Source of the DNA: Ceratorhiza oryzae-sativae
Taxonomy: Eukaryota; Basidiomycota; Agaricomycetes; Cantharellales; Ceratobasidiaceae
Assembly: GCA_030998015.1 (NCBI GenBank)
Contig: JARWMV010000096.1
Coordinates: forward strand, 1 to 58,119
Length of the DNA: 58,119 bases
Reading direction: 5' to 3'
Position numbers and translations under genes: made by a program
In this document: piece after piece, positions 42,910 through 54,636 of the stretch
How the letters are laid out: every line of letters starts with the position of its first letter
Position numbering within the stretch: the first letter of the stretch is position 1
The notes under the pieces: model-generated
What the model was told of the DNA's origin: nothing
Seen by the model: the letters and a program-made list of their open reading frames with translations, nothing else
Databases searched by the model: none

Positions 42910-45900
42910 ATGGTTGCCGTCATCAACGCCTACGCCGTCCTCCTCTATCGCTTCTGCTCCGACCATGGCGCCCCACACGCCGGATCCACCCCTTGGGATT
43001 TCTTTCCCTTGAATAACCCGCAGTTTATGGAGCTCTCGGGGATCGATTCTATCGAGACTGGGCTGTCTCAACCCCCTAAAGGACACCTCGGATCTAGCAT
43101 CAACGAACGGACTCGCACGATATGGAAGCGAAAGGCCCAAGGCGCAATAGATTTCCTCGAGTTCTGCACGAAAGAGAGGTTGAAAGCCAGCAAGACTCCG
43201 ACCATCGAAGACTTCCAACCAAACGTGTTTCGAGTCGCTCCTCATCACGCGGATTGGGAGTGGATCGTTGATCGCTTTTTTGGAGTTCCAGGCGGTCTGT
43301 ACGATCGAATCACCTTCATCATGAAGGACACCAAGTGCGACGCTGAGGAAGCTTATCGGAGGGCGCGAGACGACCAGGTATGGCTCGCTTTATCTCTCCG
43401 TCAACTTAAGCTTGCTCACGCGCACATTCTCAGATGTTAGTTAAGGGAGACGCCTTCCAGGAAGGTGACATCCCTAACGTCGGTAAGTTTGATAACGTTT
43501 GGCTCGAAGCGCGAAACGCCGTCGGCCGCGCAATACTCGGCGATCCGATGCGGAACGGCAGGATACCGCCGATGTACATGCCGACCCTTCGCGCTCTCTG
43601 CTACCGGCATTTTGAGCGCGACATCAGATCGCTTACGAAAAACGCCACAAAAATGAAGCCGTTGGAGGAGAAGCTCGCCAAGGCATATCAAGGTGAGCAG
43701 TTGGCTCGCAATGAGCACATTCTTGTGCTTAGGGAATAACGTAATAGCCGCAAATGATCACCCGACCCTCAAAAGTCTTCGGTCAGCCAGCTCGCTACTC
43801 GGCCAGGTCGTGAAGCTTCACCGGATGCTAGGGATTACTGGGCAGCTCGCTGAGACAGCGATCTGGCGGGTACGGCTCGACCAGCTCATGGAGGACCTAG
43901 GTCGCAAAAAGGTTAAGGGAAAAAGTGAGTCGATCAAGTATCAGCTGTCGAGTCAATTGGACTCACCGTTCCTCGAATCTCGAAGTGGTTCGGGTGAAAC
44001 CGAAACATCCGAAGGCTCGCCTCGTCGCCGACGATCAGTTGGATCTCGCCTGGGCCGAATATCAGCAAGAGATCTGGAGTCCGAACCCTTCTAACTCGAC
44101 TCCTTTCGATATTGAATTCGGTGGGGAAGAGGTCGCGAGCGGTCCGCTACCAGGAATGAACGACTTTGCACTTGACGCCGGCGTCGCGCATTGGAGCGGC
44201 AAGACGATCGAGGACATCAAGCGGATGCTCCTGATCCCGGAAGGCGGCCTCCCCGGTGCTCGTGTCAACGAGGATGGTACAAAGAGAATGGAAGGACTCT
44301 CTCACCAATGGGTATGTGTGCTGGAGGTGGTTAACCGGTCTTTCACGAAGCCGGGAGAGTTGGGACGGCCAACGTTGATGGCCGATAAGGTCGGTATGGG
44401 CAAGACCGGCCAATCTATCATGTTCATCCAGGTGCTTTGGCACTTGAAGGCTCTCCAAGACGGCAATCCCAAATGGCCGGAGACCAAGTCGTCGGACGGC
44501 ATACAGAAATGGCCCGAGTTTCTCGGTAAGTAATTAGCGCATATATCCAACTCTTTTCTGACACATATGGATGACCTAATTGGTTGCGGCTTGTTTGGCT
44601 AACCGCACTTCTGTAATCATGCTTACTCAGGAGATCGCAAATTATTCATGGGTCGCAAGCGGATACCAGCACTACCATCGTGGATTGCTGCTCCAACAAC
44701 TCTCATTACCCAGTGGCAGGAGGCTTTGGATACATGGCTCGCTGACGACGCCTGCCATGTCCTACACTACTCTGGCGGCGACTCGGTACGCAAACAGTTC
44801 TGGGAGACCGGCCAACTGTACGACCGTGCTATCAAGAGCTCCCATCCGGAACGCACCATCATCCTAGTAGATATGCCGGTGGGTGCCTGGCACACTTTTC
44901 TTTGGTTTCTGGTCAACCTCTCACTCGAATCTGTGTCACGTCTCTGCTCGCTCCTATTTAGACCATACTTAGTGAAGGGAGGATAAATCTGACGGAGAAA
45001 GGGGACTTGAAGCGTGGGGAACCCAGCACCGGGCACTCCGATGACTTCCTCAAGGGGTTTTTCAGCCACGAGTCCAGCGTCGGCATCCTTGACGAGGGAC
45101 ACAACTATCGCAACAACGGGCCCAACTACCGAACGGTGGTCACGATGATGAGTGGTTGTGTACAGCGGCTCGTCCTCACGGCTACGCCAGTATACACAAG
45201 TTATCGGGTGAGTGGCCCGCCGCTCCATCATCTGGCCTATTTGCTCATTTCCGTTCGCTCATTTCTATTTTCCGCTCATTTCCGCTCATTTCCGTTCACT
45301 CCCGCCAATAGGATCTTCTCAGTCTTGGTCGAATCTTACAGGCGCCGGGGTTCATAGGGATCTTGGGCGAGGAGCTCACGGAGAGGGTTGAGAGGATTAG
45401 TAAGATCACGGACAAGGGTTGGGAGGATGAGGGAGGTGAAGAGAAACTCCGGGAGTTTCTGCGTGAGCTACGCGACGAGGGTGCAAAACCCGAGCCCAGC
45501 ATGAGATCGTTGCTGCCCAACATACCCCAGGACTTGCGCGAGTACCGGCCATTCTGGAGCACCCGCCGAGCGTTGTTCGAGCTACGAGAAGCCATGCAAT
45601 CGTATATCATTCGGCGAGATGAGCGTTCGCTCGACTCCGACGGCAATCCCATCCTCAACCTCCTTCCTCTCATTAACGTTATCTCTTATCTCGAACTCGA
45701 CCAGGCTACCGAAGAAGCATTGTCGGCCCAGTCGGGAACAAGGGAGTATCGGTGAGTTTTCTTTATGCGATTGTTACGTGTGTGTGTGGGTCTCGCTCAT
45801 CGTTAGCCTCTCCAACACATAGCACTCGCGGCCGGATGGACCTCGACGTGAGTAGCAACCACTGCTGCGCGAGTTTTTATTTTATTTTTTATTCTTTTAT

Positions 45901-48900
45901 TTTTATTCTTTTATTCTTGTTCCGCTTCTCCACGACTTACTAACTTGCCTTCCATCCACCGCAGGGGTTTTTCACGTCGCTGAAGAAAATCTTGATCCAC
46001 CCGTTCCTGATGCGGAAGAAGCCGAAAGGCCTATCCCAGGATGAGTTCACCCGCACTCTGTTTCCCGATCTCGCCTCCTACAAGGCTCACCCCTCCCCGA
46101 AAATCGACCGAATCCTCCAGATCCTAGCGCACCATCTCAGTGACGCCAACTCGACCGCTCCTCCTCTTTCTTGGACGGAAGACGGCAAGCTGATCGAGGC
46201 GAACGAGTCATCCAGGGAACCGAATCCGAAGGAAGGCCCGCCGAGACGGCGGAAGGCTGTGATCTTCTGTCACCTGTCGGAGAGTTGGCTACTGGTTAAT
46301 CATGTATGTCTGTCTCCTTTACAATACTCGCGGTTCGTACATGACTGAGGTTCTTCATTAGATTCTCGAGCTCCACGGGCATAAGTGCCTGATGATCAAT
46401 GGCAACATTAACACCGCGTTGCGCGACGAGGCGGTTGCGTCGTTTCAGTCCAAAGATGGCCCCGATGTGTTGCTACTAAGCGGGGTTGGGGCTCAGGGGT
46501 TGAACTTGCAACGAGGCTCGATCATGATGTTTGCGGTACGTTTGCTGCTCTCAACTTGGAATCACGAAATTCAGCTAACGAAAACATGGTATTTTTATTT
46601 TACGTTCCAACCGATCTCATCTCGTTTCGATGTTTTCTCTCTCTTCCCCCCCCCCCTCTCCCCCAATGCCTGACACAATCTCATAAATCTAACCTAACCC
46701 ACGCTTCGTGTGGTGTGAATACCTACCGTTTAAACAAGGATCATCCCTGGTCCGATTCCGAGTCTCAGCAAATCGACGGTCGCCTCCAACACGCGGACAG
46801 AAATACCAAGTCATCAGCTACAAGCTCATTGCACCGAACACCCCCGACGAGTACCTGCTCGGGTATGCCGAGGGGAAAAAGTTAATGATGCAGGTGTTTA
46901 CCCAAGAGTGCAAAACACGTGGTATGCCGGGATTTGAATGGGAGGAGAAGGAAGAAGAGGGCAAGGACGAAGACGAGGTTCCCAAAACTGATCGGAGACA
47001 GCGCGCTTCGCGAGCAACGGTCAGGCAGAGGAAGAAGGCGGCCTCCCGCGACACGACGGTGAAGGTTCCAGGCCTCGAAGAGGACGGAGGGCGCAAATTG
47101 GGTCGTGGCACGGACGGGGACGACAAGTCCGAGCCCATAACCCTCCCCGATTCCGACGGCGAAGAGCCGAATGAGCACACCGCTGCTTCAACCTTGGAAA
47201 AGCCCAGCCCCCCTCCTTCAACGCAAAATCCTGATCCCCCAGCCGCCTCGTCCGAGACTGCCAAGAGAACAGTCACAACCAGGCGCCACGCGAACAAGTC
47301 CAAGCCGATGCAGACGAAGCCCAGGCCCGAAAAGTTTTTCCACCCCGATTTCCCTGAGCTTGGCGCTCGCCCTCGGGAGGGCACGATCGCTCGCGACAAA
47401 TGGGAAAAGCGGGTGATGAAGGCTGTTCTCAGGAGGGAGGCGCTGAAACGGGATCTGATGAGTGAGGTTACGTCGGAAATCGTGGCGGGGCTCTCTGCCA
47501 ACCCGGCTCTAGTGCAAGCGTTCGCGCAAGCCAAGGTAACACCCACGAACCCAGCTCCCATCGGTCAGCCTGATCCCACCGGTTCGGACACCCCCGGTTC
47601 GGCCCCAGAAGATACTCGGCCGACAGACGTTGGTACAGCCATTCACCCTCTCGTTTCTGTTTCCGACCCGAAAGGGAAAGGAAAGGCGAAACTGGACGCC
47701 TCTGACGTCGACGGGAGCTCCTCGGCCCGAAGCGCGAAATCGAATTTGCTGTCAGACCACACGATGATGCTGCAGATGGTCTCAATGGGGGTCTTCACCT
47801 GGGCGGAAGCGCAGTCGGCTCTTAACAAGATAGGAAAGCCGCCTTTGCCGGAGGACTTGAACCCGACTGGAGTCCAAGCAGGTGGTTCGAGCTCCAGGTA
47901 CGGTGACTCCACTGGCACCACGACACGTAAGTTCACCTCAATATTTTACCATTCGAGATACGCCATTCTTACAGCTATTTCTAATGTCCATTCATCTCGA
48001 AACATTCCACTACTAAAACAGGACCCAGACCCGCTCCATCATTTAGGCAATCCGAGCACGAGCGGGCAACCACACCACTCCCCCCGATCTCTCGCCATTC
48101 CAACCCCCCTCCTCCTCGGAAACCAGCCACTACCCCCGGCCGTGTCGCCGGCGTGATTCGAGAACTTAAATCACCGGAGTTCGAGCAGCCAGCTGGCACG
48201 AAGCGACCCCGAATCGAGCGTAGTAGCTCGCCGTCTGGGGAGATGAACATAGGCCATACCCCTTCGTCACCTCGTAGCTCTTCCCCGTGGTCTTCCTCTT
48301 TTCGCTCGCCTTCGTCGCCGCATAGTATGAACCTCGATCTGAGGCCGGCGAGTCCGATGCAGGAAGACTATCCGGACTCCCCGAAGTTCCCATTCACGCA
48401 GCTCCGTACGCAATCCACACAGTCCACGGAACGAATCGAGAGCGAGCTACGAAATGTCGACATAGAAGAATCCCCATGGTCTCAGGCGAGCACCGTGCCG
48501 CAGACTCAACGCTCGTCGTACGCCTTGTCTGCGTTTGAACGTCCGGATCCGGATATGAGCAAAACATTTGGCCGAGCATCGAGCACTGAGTCCTTGGAGG
48601 GCGGGAGTTGCTCGTCCCCGCCGAGAAGGGCTTCAACGGTGGACAATTCCGACTCTCGTCGAGCCCTTGGCAGTCTGGCGGGTCGCACGCCGTATCGGGC
48701 GCTCGAATCGACAGGCGGGGGCAGAGGTGGAAGCGAGAAGCCGGGCGAAACGTCCAAGCAGGGCAAGAGGAAGAAGATTAAGGATTTGTTCAGTTCTGCC
48801 CATGCAAAGGCGACGCGCGGAAACAGTGAGCTCATGTATACTTTGTTCTATCGCTTTGTTCTAGCCATTCCCCCTTCCATTCTGATATACATGCGCCTCT

Positions 48901-49052
48901 TCGGACCCTACATAGATGTCCTCGACTCGGACTTATGTAAGCGAATATTGCATTACTCCACCCTCTTCCCATTTCCCTTGTTTGATTTCTATGTCTATAT
49001 TCTCTATGATAGTGATCTGCGCATTCGGGCTTATCAATTACCAACACTTTGA
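42910..49052 (+). CDS. SNF2-family helicase-like protein with long disordered C-terminus
   Basis: From ATG 42910 (MVAVINAYAVLLYRFCSDHG) about ten exons encode a SNF2-type ATPase. Motif I is LMADKVGMGKTGQS (about 44378-44419), with motif Ia-like APTTLITQWQ, motif II ILDEGHNYR (DEGH rather than DEAH), motif III LVLTATP, motif V LLLSGVGAQGLNL and motif VI QQIDGRLQ (about 46765-46790). SNF2 proteins move along DNA and remodel chromatin in the nucleus. Introns include 43378-43433 and others that keep frame. At about 46794 the frame shifts by one base inside motif VI and resumes as RGQKYQVISYKLIAP, so the assembled gene needs one base more to read through. After this come about 700 residues of charged, Pro/Ser-rich sequence. 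The last exon boundary near 48825-49052 is uncertain. Pseudogene or sequence error are both possible. Confidence 0.8.
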
Positions 49053-51120
49053 TTCATCATATAAATATGCGAACAGACTGTGAGGGGAAGAAAAAAAGAA
49101 AACATCAACTAGATCGGTATAAGCCACACGTTTCACAACGTCGTGCGGCTGCGAACAAGCATATCTGGCCATGCTCGCAGAGTACGTCGTACGCTGCCCA
49201 AGACCCCGAACCAGTACAGTGTGCGTATGTGAAGGCCATACGTCTCATCGATATCAGCCCGTCGAGCGGCGGAAGTACGCCGTACCTGCGAGCGACAACC
49301 AGACACTTCCCTGTAACACCATACATCTCGCCTCTATCTATTGTTTGCTAGCCTATCGTGAGAACAAATATTGGATGTTGGGAAGCTCACACTAAGGCTA
49401 ATTGGCATCAAGTCTGACTCCAGCGCCGAGCGAGTGCGCATAAACCAGCTGGAAGCGGCGCTGATTCAGACCCCGCTCGTCACACGGACAACGCTCTGCC
49501 CGTGATTACAAGCTGCGTCGAGAGAGGTATAATACGAAATGATAATTGAGTTGCAGCAGCCAACACAGAAGTAAGGTCCGTTGTTGTACTTACTCTGGTG
49601 GCTTCTCACGCGAGCCGCCAGTACGCCGTACGCACGAAAGTGCGCTGAACATACAAGTATTACATTAATGCAACCAACCACGAACCAAGAGGCCCAGATT
49701 AGCGATTAGTGTTAGTGTCGCATGTTGCGATCTGGGCCGACCTATTCATACAACATTCACAACCCGCACCACGACGCTAAGCTTAGTCCCAGGTACTCAA
49801 CGGGGCTGTCACAATTTTCATGAACTCACTGACTTATGGGAGCTGATCGATGAGATGTTCGCCATGATTTGGGCTCGATAATCGCACCCGGTAATGTATG
49901 GATCGTGGTATGCAAAATCGCGTTTATGCAAAAGTCACATGGAGGTTTAGAAGACCTCACAGGACGACTGACTATATGCGCGGGTATATGCGCGGGTGTA
50001 TGCGTTCTCACAAGTAGAGTGACTCATTGATTTTAGCCTTCCGCGTTGTGGGTCGTATATTTCGCTCCCTTGATTGTGCTGAAAGGGCGGAAAACCGGAA
50101 GAAAGCCTCCCTCATCACTCAATGTCCATGGGGATTGTATAATGATCAGTATTGTCTGGCTCCTCAGTATGGCCTTCTCGGATTCTAATTCAAGCTTCTG
50201 GAGGCCTTCTGCTGGAGCAATCGACAAGCTCCACCCTCTACCACACGGGTACGGGCGTACGAGTCGCCGGTACGGTTGAGCTTTCATTGATTGGATGACT
50301 TCCCGTAAGGGCCAAATCTAAGCTAAGCTAAGCTAAAGTCTGTATGACGTCATAAGTTATTAATGTCTGATTACTCCACGTTGTAATCATTCCGCCTTTA
50401 GAATAGCTTAGCTTTAGTTTTAGCTCTTACAGGAAGTCATCCATTGTCAGAAGAAGAAAATGTACCTCGTATTCATTGTGCATGTGCACTAGTTTTCAAT
50501 GCAGTTTGTCCAATATCTCCGTGTCACATGAGATCATTGTGTTGGGCTCACTCGCAATATGTAATAATCAAGCTGGTCGATTTGTTTCTTACGCTGCTTT
50601 CCTTGCAAGGTATGCCACGGGGCTACTCTGCATAGTGGTGATATCTCTATGTACACAACGACGGGAACGTCATAACAATTACGTCATGCAAATTATGAGC
50701 CTATTCGATGATCTAAATGTACTCAGGGTGACCAAGTGGTAAATGTTTGAGCTCTCAAACACAATTGAAGGAAGCCCATCAATCCAAGTCTTAGGGAACT
50801 TGATCACTTATGGTAGGGCTCAGGTGGTTAGTTGGTGATATAACAGACTACACCGTGGGGTAAATGCCAAGGCACTCTTCTGTTGGAGCTTTGGAATTTC
50901 ATACAACCACTGAAAGATTAAACGGAACTAACGTAAAAACGGTGCTCCGCTCGGGTTTATTTGCCCAATTGGAAGGTGGGGCAATCGCCTGTTGAAACGG
51001 CAAAGTCACCTGACAAAAGGGAGCTGTTTATTACCCAGAGCTGACCTAACCTGACCTACTGGTTCCTATATATTTTCAACTGACCGAACTGAACTGACTG
51101 AACTGAACTGACTGACAGCT
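49053..51120. other. intergenic with palindromic motif copies and a small foldback element
   Basis: No gene supported. Holds three exact copies of the palindrome GTACGNCGTAC (49182, 49275, 49621) and the foldback element at 50293-50442. An open frame at 50444-50742 has no recognisable features. Confidence 0.5.
50293..50442. mobile_element. MITE-like foldback element, 150 bp
   Basis: Terminal inverted repeats GGATGACTTCCCGTAAG and CTTACAGGAAGTCATCC match at 16 of 17 positions. Further inside, AAGCTAAGCTAAGCTAAA pairs with TTAGCTTAGCTTTAG-type sequence. ATT flanks both sides (50290-50292 and 50443-50445), a possible 3-bp target duplication as in PIF/Harbinger-derived MITEs. No coding capacity. 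Confidence 0.7.
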
Positions 51121-51145
51121 CTAACCCTAACCCTAGCCCTAACCC
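51121..51145. repeat. interstitial telomere-like (CCCTAA)n
   Basis: CTAACCCTAACCCTAGCCCTAACCC, about four units of the fungal telomere C-strand with one substitution. Confidence 0.85.
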
Positions 51146-51381
51146 AAGAAGAAAAGAAAAGAAAACCGCAACTGAATAACTGCACCCAAACTAACTGTAA
51201 AAAACAGCAACAGCAGTGCGATAGTTGGCTAGCTGACTCTAACGGTTACAGGGGCTTTGCTGTGGAAGCACTTTTTCTTTTGCCCAGAACCCATAATAAG
51301 TGGACAGGGCGCGACCTGGGCTTTTTGCTCCCTAGCTCACAATATCTGCCCCCAAAACCCAACCGACTTGCTGCACCAACC

Positions 51382-54288
51382 ATGCCTGAGAGACCAGACC
51401 AGGCCAACCGACCCATGATTAAAGACCGAATCGACAACAACCGTGGCGAGCGTATTACATTCAGTTTCGAGGAGTTCAGGGTGAAATACAAAGAGTTGGC
51501 GGAACGGCAGCTGAGGAACACAAGCGAGTACGGGGATCACACGGTGTTTGCTAATACAGGCACGTACGAAGATCTAGGCTCCAAGTACCGGGCGAACATC
51601 ATACCCACGAATTCGGAAACACAAGCCATTCGCCTCACCTACATGTGCGACATTGACTCCGTTATTGGTTTCATCCATGAGGGTCTGCCTTTCCCCCTCC
51701 CGCAGGAGTGCTCCTTGCACTACCACATTCTAGACAACCCCATGATGGCTCTGGAAAAGAGCATCCACATCGAGCCGTATGAGTGGGACCTACCTGACAA
51801 GCAGAAATGCGTAAGCAAGCATGAACAATTGCATATATATTGGCTGCTAACCCTGCATGCATTTATGGTCTCAGAGTCTGCAATATCACATGATCCCCAA
51901 CTCATACTTTGGTGAGATCGGTGGAGGGAACGCTCGTACAATCGCTGTGTGCATATTCTACCCCAACCTCGCGTTAGTACGGAAAGCTACCGATGGGAAC
52001 ACAGTGAGTACTGAGCATCAGGCACAGCTCTACAACCTAGCAGTCCGGCCAGCAGCTGAGGAGATCTTGCCTCGAGATCCTCTGAAAGCTTGGCCTGATC
52101 ATTTCGAGTTTGAAAACTGGCGGGCTCGCCGAGCGAAAGGGCAAAGAGTCCATTCTACGCGCACTATCTCTGGGGCATACCTCCCAAGCTTCCTTGGTGC
52201 TCTGTATGCTAATACAAAAGCTAACCCAGCTCTCTCTTGGGCTGTTGGCTTCTTCTTGGGGATCGAGATCAAAGGCGTAAAAGATAGCACACGGCATCAG
52301 GTTCCGCAACCACTGGCTGTTGGGCCGGACGCGCTCAACGAGCAAGTAGAGAGCGAATTCAAGGATGGGAGAACTGAGGCTATCATTAAAGCACTCGACC
52401 CACTGGATATTGAAGTGATCCTAACTGATCTAGCCGATTCGTTTTGGATCGACATTGCAACAGTGGTCCACCATGGAGATCATGGGAAGAGCTTGCTGCC
52501 CAAGGCTGAAGCCCACGCCCAACTGGCGAACTTATTGACCGATATTGGTCAGCTCCGATGTGCATCGCGCATCCAGAGAGGCTCCTCTGGTGGCTACTTT
52601 TTCGACTCATGGGCGCTCTTGACTCGGCATGGGGGATTTCGGATGAGCTTCCTTAGCCAGCAGGACTGCAGGAACCAGTGCCGTGATCCGGATATAATCG
52701 GACCATTTGGAACTTCGTACCTGAACGTATACACAGACGACATTAAGGAGACCCAGCTGAAGGACGCAGGTGAGGTCGCGAAACATATGAAGGGGTGTAG
52801 ATATGTACAAGGACTTTCCGTCCGTGCACGGGAAATTCCTTGAGCCCCTCGCCAAGATCTTCAAATCAAACTTTGAGCAACTCAAGGCGGTCGACGTCCG
52901 TCTCGAGTCCCGGGTTCGAATCGCGTCTGCTCTCGAAGCACATCGGTGGCTCAGAAAGGATTGGGTGGCCTCCTGCTTAGTGACAGTTCCCACCGCCGAG
53001 CTTTGGTGAGCGACCTAGAGCTGAGGGGGCGTTTCGGATACCAGGCTACTGACAATATTGTGTGTCAAATTATTTCAGGCATTGGCGTCTTATACATTTA
53101 GAAGCAGCCGCAGTAACAATGGGAAAGGCTCACGCAGAGCTCATACATTTGTCGTCCGACAAAGCGCTGGCTACAGCCACCCTTGGGCTCGGGATGTGCC
53201 TGAAGGCAAACGCGCTAGTCTGCCGGATGCGCGATAACGGACTCTATGCAACGTTGAAGGACACCTTGAGCCCTCATACGCTGGACCACAAGGTGGTTCT
53301 GGCTAGTCAGGACAACGGAGCATTTTTCATTCACACGCAGATCCTTGATCCACCTCTCTACAAGATCCCACGAACGAGTTCGCACAGAATGCTAAATGCT
53401 TGGACGGTAGCATCGTTGTTGAGCATCGACCGAGACAGCAGCGCTCTTGAAGCCATAACCGCCCTCATGAATCGCGGGGGGGTCGGCCGGAACATGGCAA
53501 AGCGGGGTGTTCAGCGGCCATTCGACTGGGGACAGGACGATGCAGAACCCGAGGAGCTGACGGTCAGACTAGACCCAGATACCATCGCGGTCGGGCCAGC
53601 TAGCCGAACGAAGCGGACGAAGCGGGTCGGGGTGTCGATGACTGAAAACCTGGAGGACGCCGTTGGTGCAGACGCCGTCACCTTGCCGCAGCCGGCAGAG
53701 CTACCTGGTTATGCTTCGGCTGGCGAGGATGAAGAAGAGCCGGAGCCACCGGTGTCGCTGCTTGAGCAGCTAAACGTTATCATGAACGCCATGCCGGGGA
53801 CCATGCTGAAGGCGCTACCCACAACTTCAGGGCCGAGGAAGGAATCTTGGTGTGCCCTGACCCCTTCGCAGTGCAACTCTCTGCGATACTCGGACTTGAC
53901 GGACTCCAAGAGGATTGATGGGTTCTTCAAGGGGTGGACCCAGGTCTCTAGTGAAGAAAGCTGGTCGCGCGCCGTAAAGAAGCTGCTACCGACCCTGGAG
54001 GAGTACGAAAGTTGGTGTGCAAAATCCAGACAGGGGGTGTATGCGCAGGGTCTCCATTACCTCGACTGGTTCACGTCCTGGATCAGTATCCTAAGGAACT
54101 CAGACAATACACTGACTCAAAAGCAGATAGGGGATCTAGTAAAATGGATGAGGAGGAAAATTAGTACAGAAGCACAGTGGCTACCAAATGGGAAGTCAGA
54201 CCGTCTATGGGTGAAACTGGAGCAGGGCCCAAGGCAAGGGTGTTTGGAACGGAGCTCGCAAAGGGTAGAGCACCATGTGTTTCTCTAA
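51382..54288 (+). CDS. hypothetical protein, three exons, one internal frameshift
   Basis: The first in-frame ATG is 51382 (MPERPDQANRPMIKDRIDNN); upstream frame is open without ATG. Exon 1 runs to 51810 and joins 51875 across a 64-nt intron. The frame (KCSLQYHMIPNSYFGEIGGG) continues to about 52796, where the sequence jumps by one base to VDMYKDFPSVHGKFLEPLAK, so a single-base indel is needed. A 73-nt intron (53006-53078) joins ...TAELW to HWRLIHLEAAAV. The last exon contains a Lys/Arg patch (RTKRTKRVGV) and an acidic stretch (GEDEEEPEPP), suggesting a nuclear protein. About 870 residues. No known domain; resembles Agaricomycete lineage-specific hypotheticals only in general style. Telomere-like repeats lie on both sides. 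Confidence 0.65.
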
Positions 54289-54485
54289 ATCCAGACACAT
54301 CCGGTGATGTAACCATACCCGGCGGTCATATTTGAGGCTATATCGTACAGATGTCAACGTCTCCTGACAGCGTATTATGCGTCTTTTGTTCTGCTGGCTT
54401 AATCTCTATTCAATTTCTTTCGCATCCTTGTCCTTTTCATTTTCCACCATTTCTATTAGCATTTCTAGATCTTAATTCTTTGAGT
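54289..54485. other. 3' flank of the unknown gene
   Basis: AT-rich downstream flank, probably 3' UTR. No further gene seen. Confidence 0.4.
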
Positions 54486-54505
54486 GTTAGGTTAGGTTAG
54501 GTTAG
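54486..54505. repeat. (TTAGG)n simple repeat
   Basis: GTTAGGTTAGGTTAGGTTAG, four units of TTAGG, one G short of the fungal telomere unit, oriented opposite to the CCCTAA run at 51121. Confidence 0.85.
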
Positions 54506-54636
54506 TCGTCGGGGAACAGGTAACATCCTGGGGCGCCTTGCATGTACTGGTATACTGCGGAGGTGGTAGTTTGTTTACATACACTCTTGTATCAGCACAT
54601 GTAAGGCGTCCCAGGATGTTACCTGTACCCTGACGG
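54506..54636. mobile_element. foldback element, about 131 bp
   Basis: The arms share ACAGGTAACATCCTGGG exactly and extend with few mismatches to about 40 bp (left arm to about 54549, right arm from about 54594), around a loop of about 45 nt. It lies directly after the TTAGG run. It could be a MITE or a strong structured RNA; target duplication not resolved. Confidence 0.6.
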
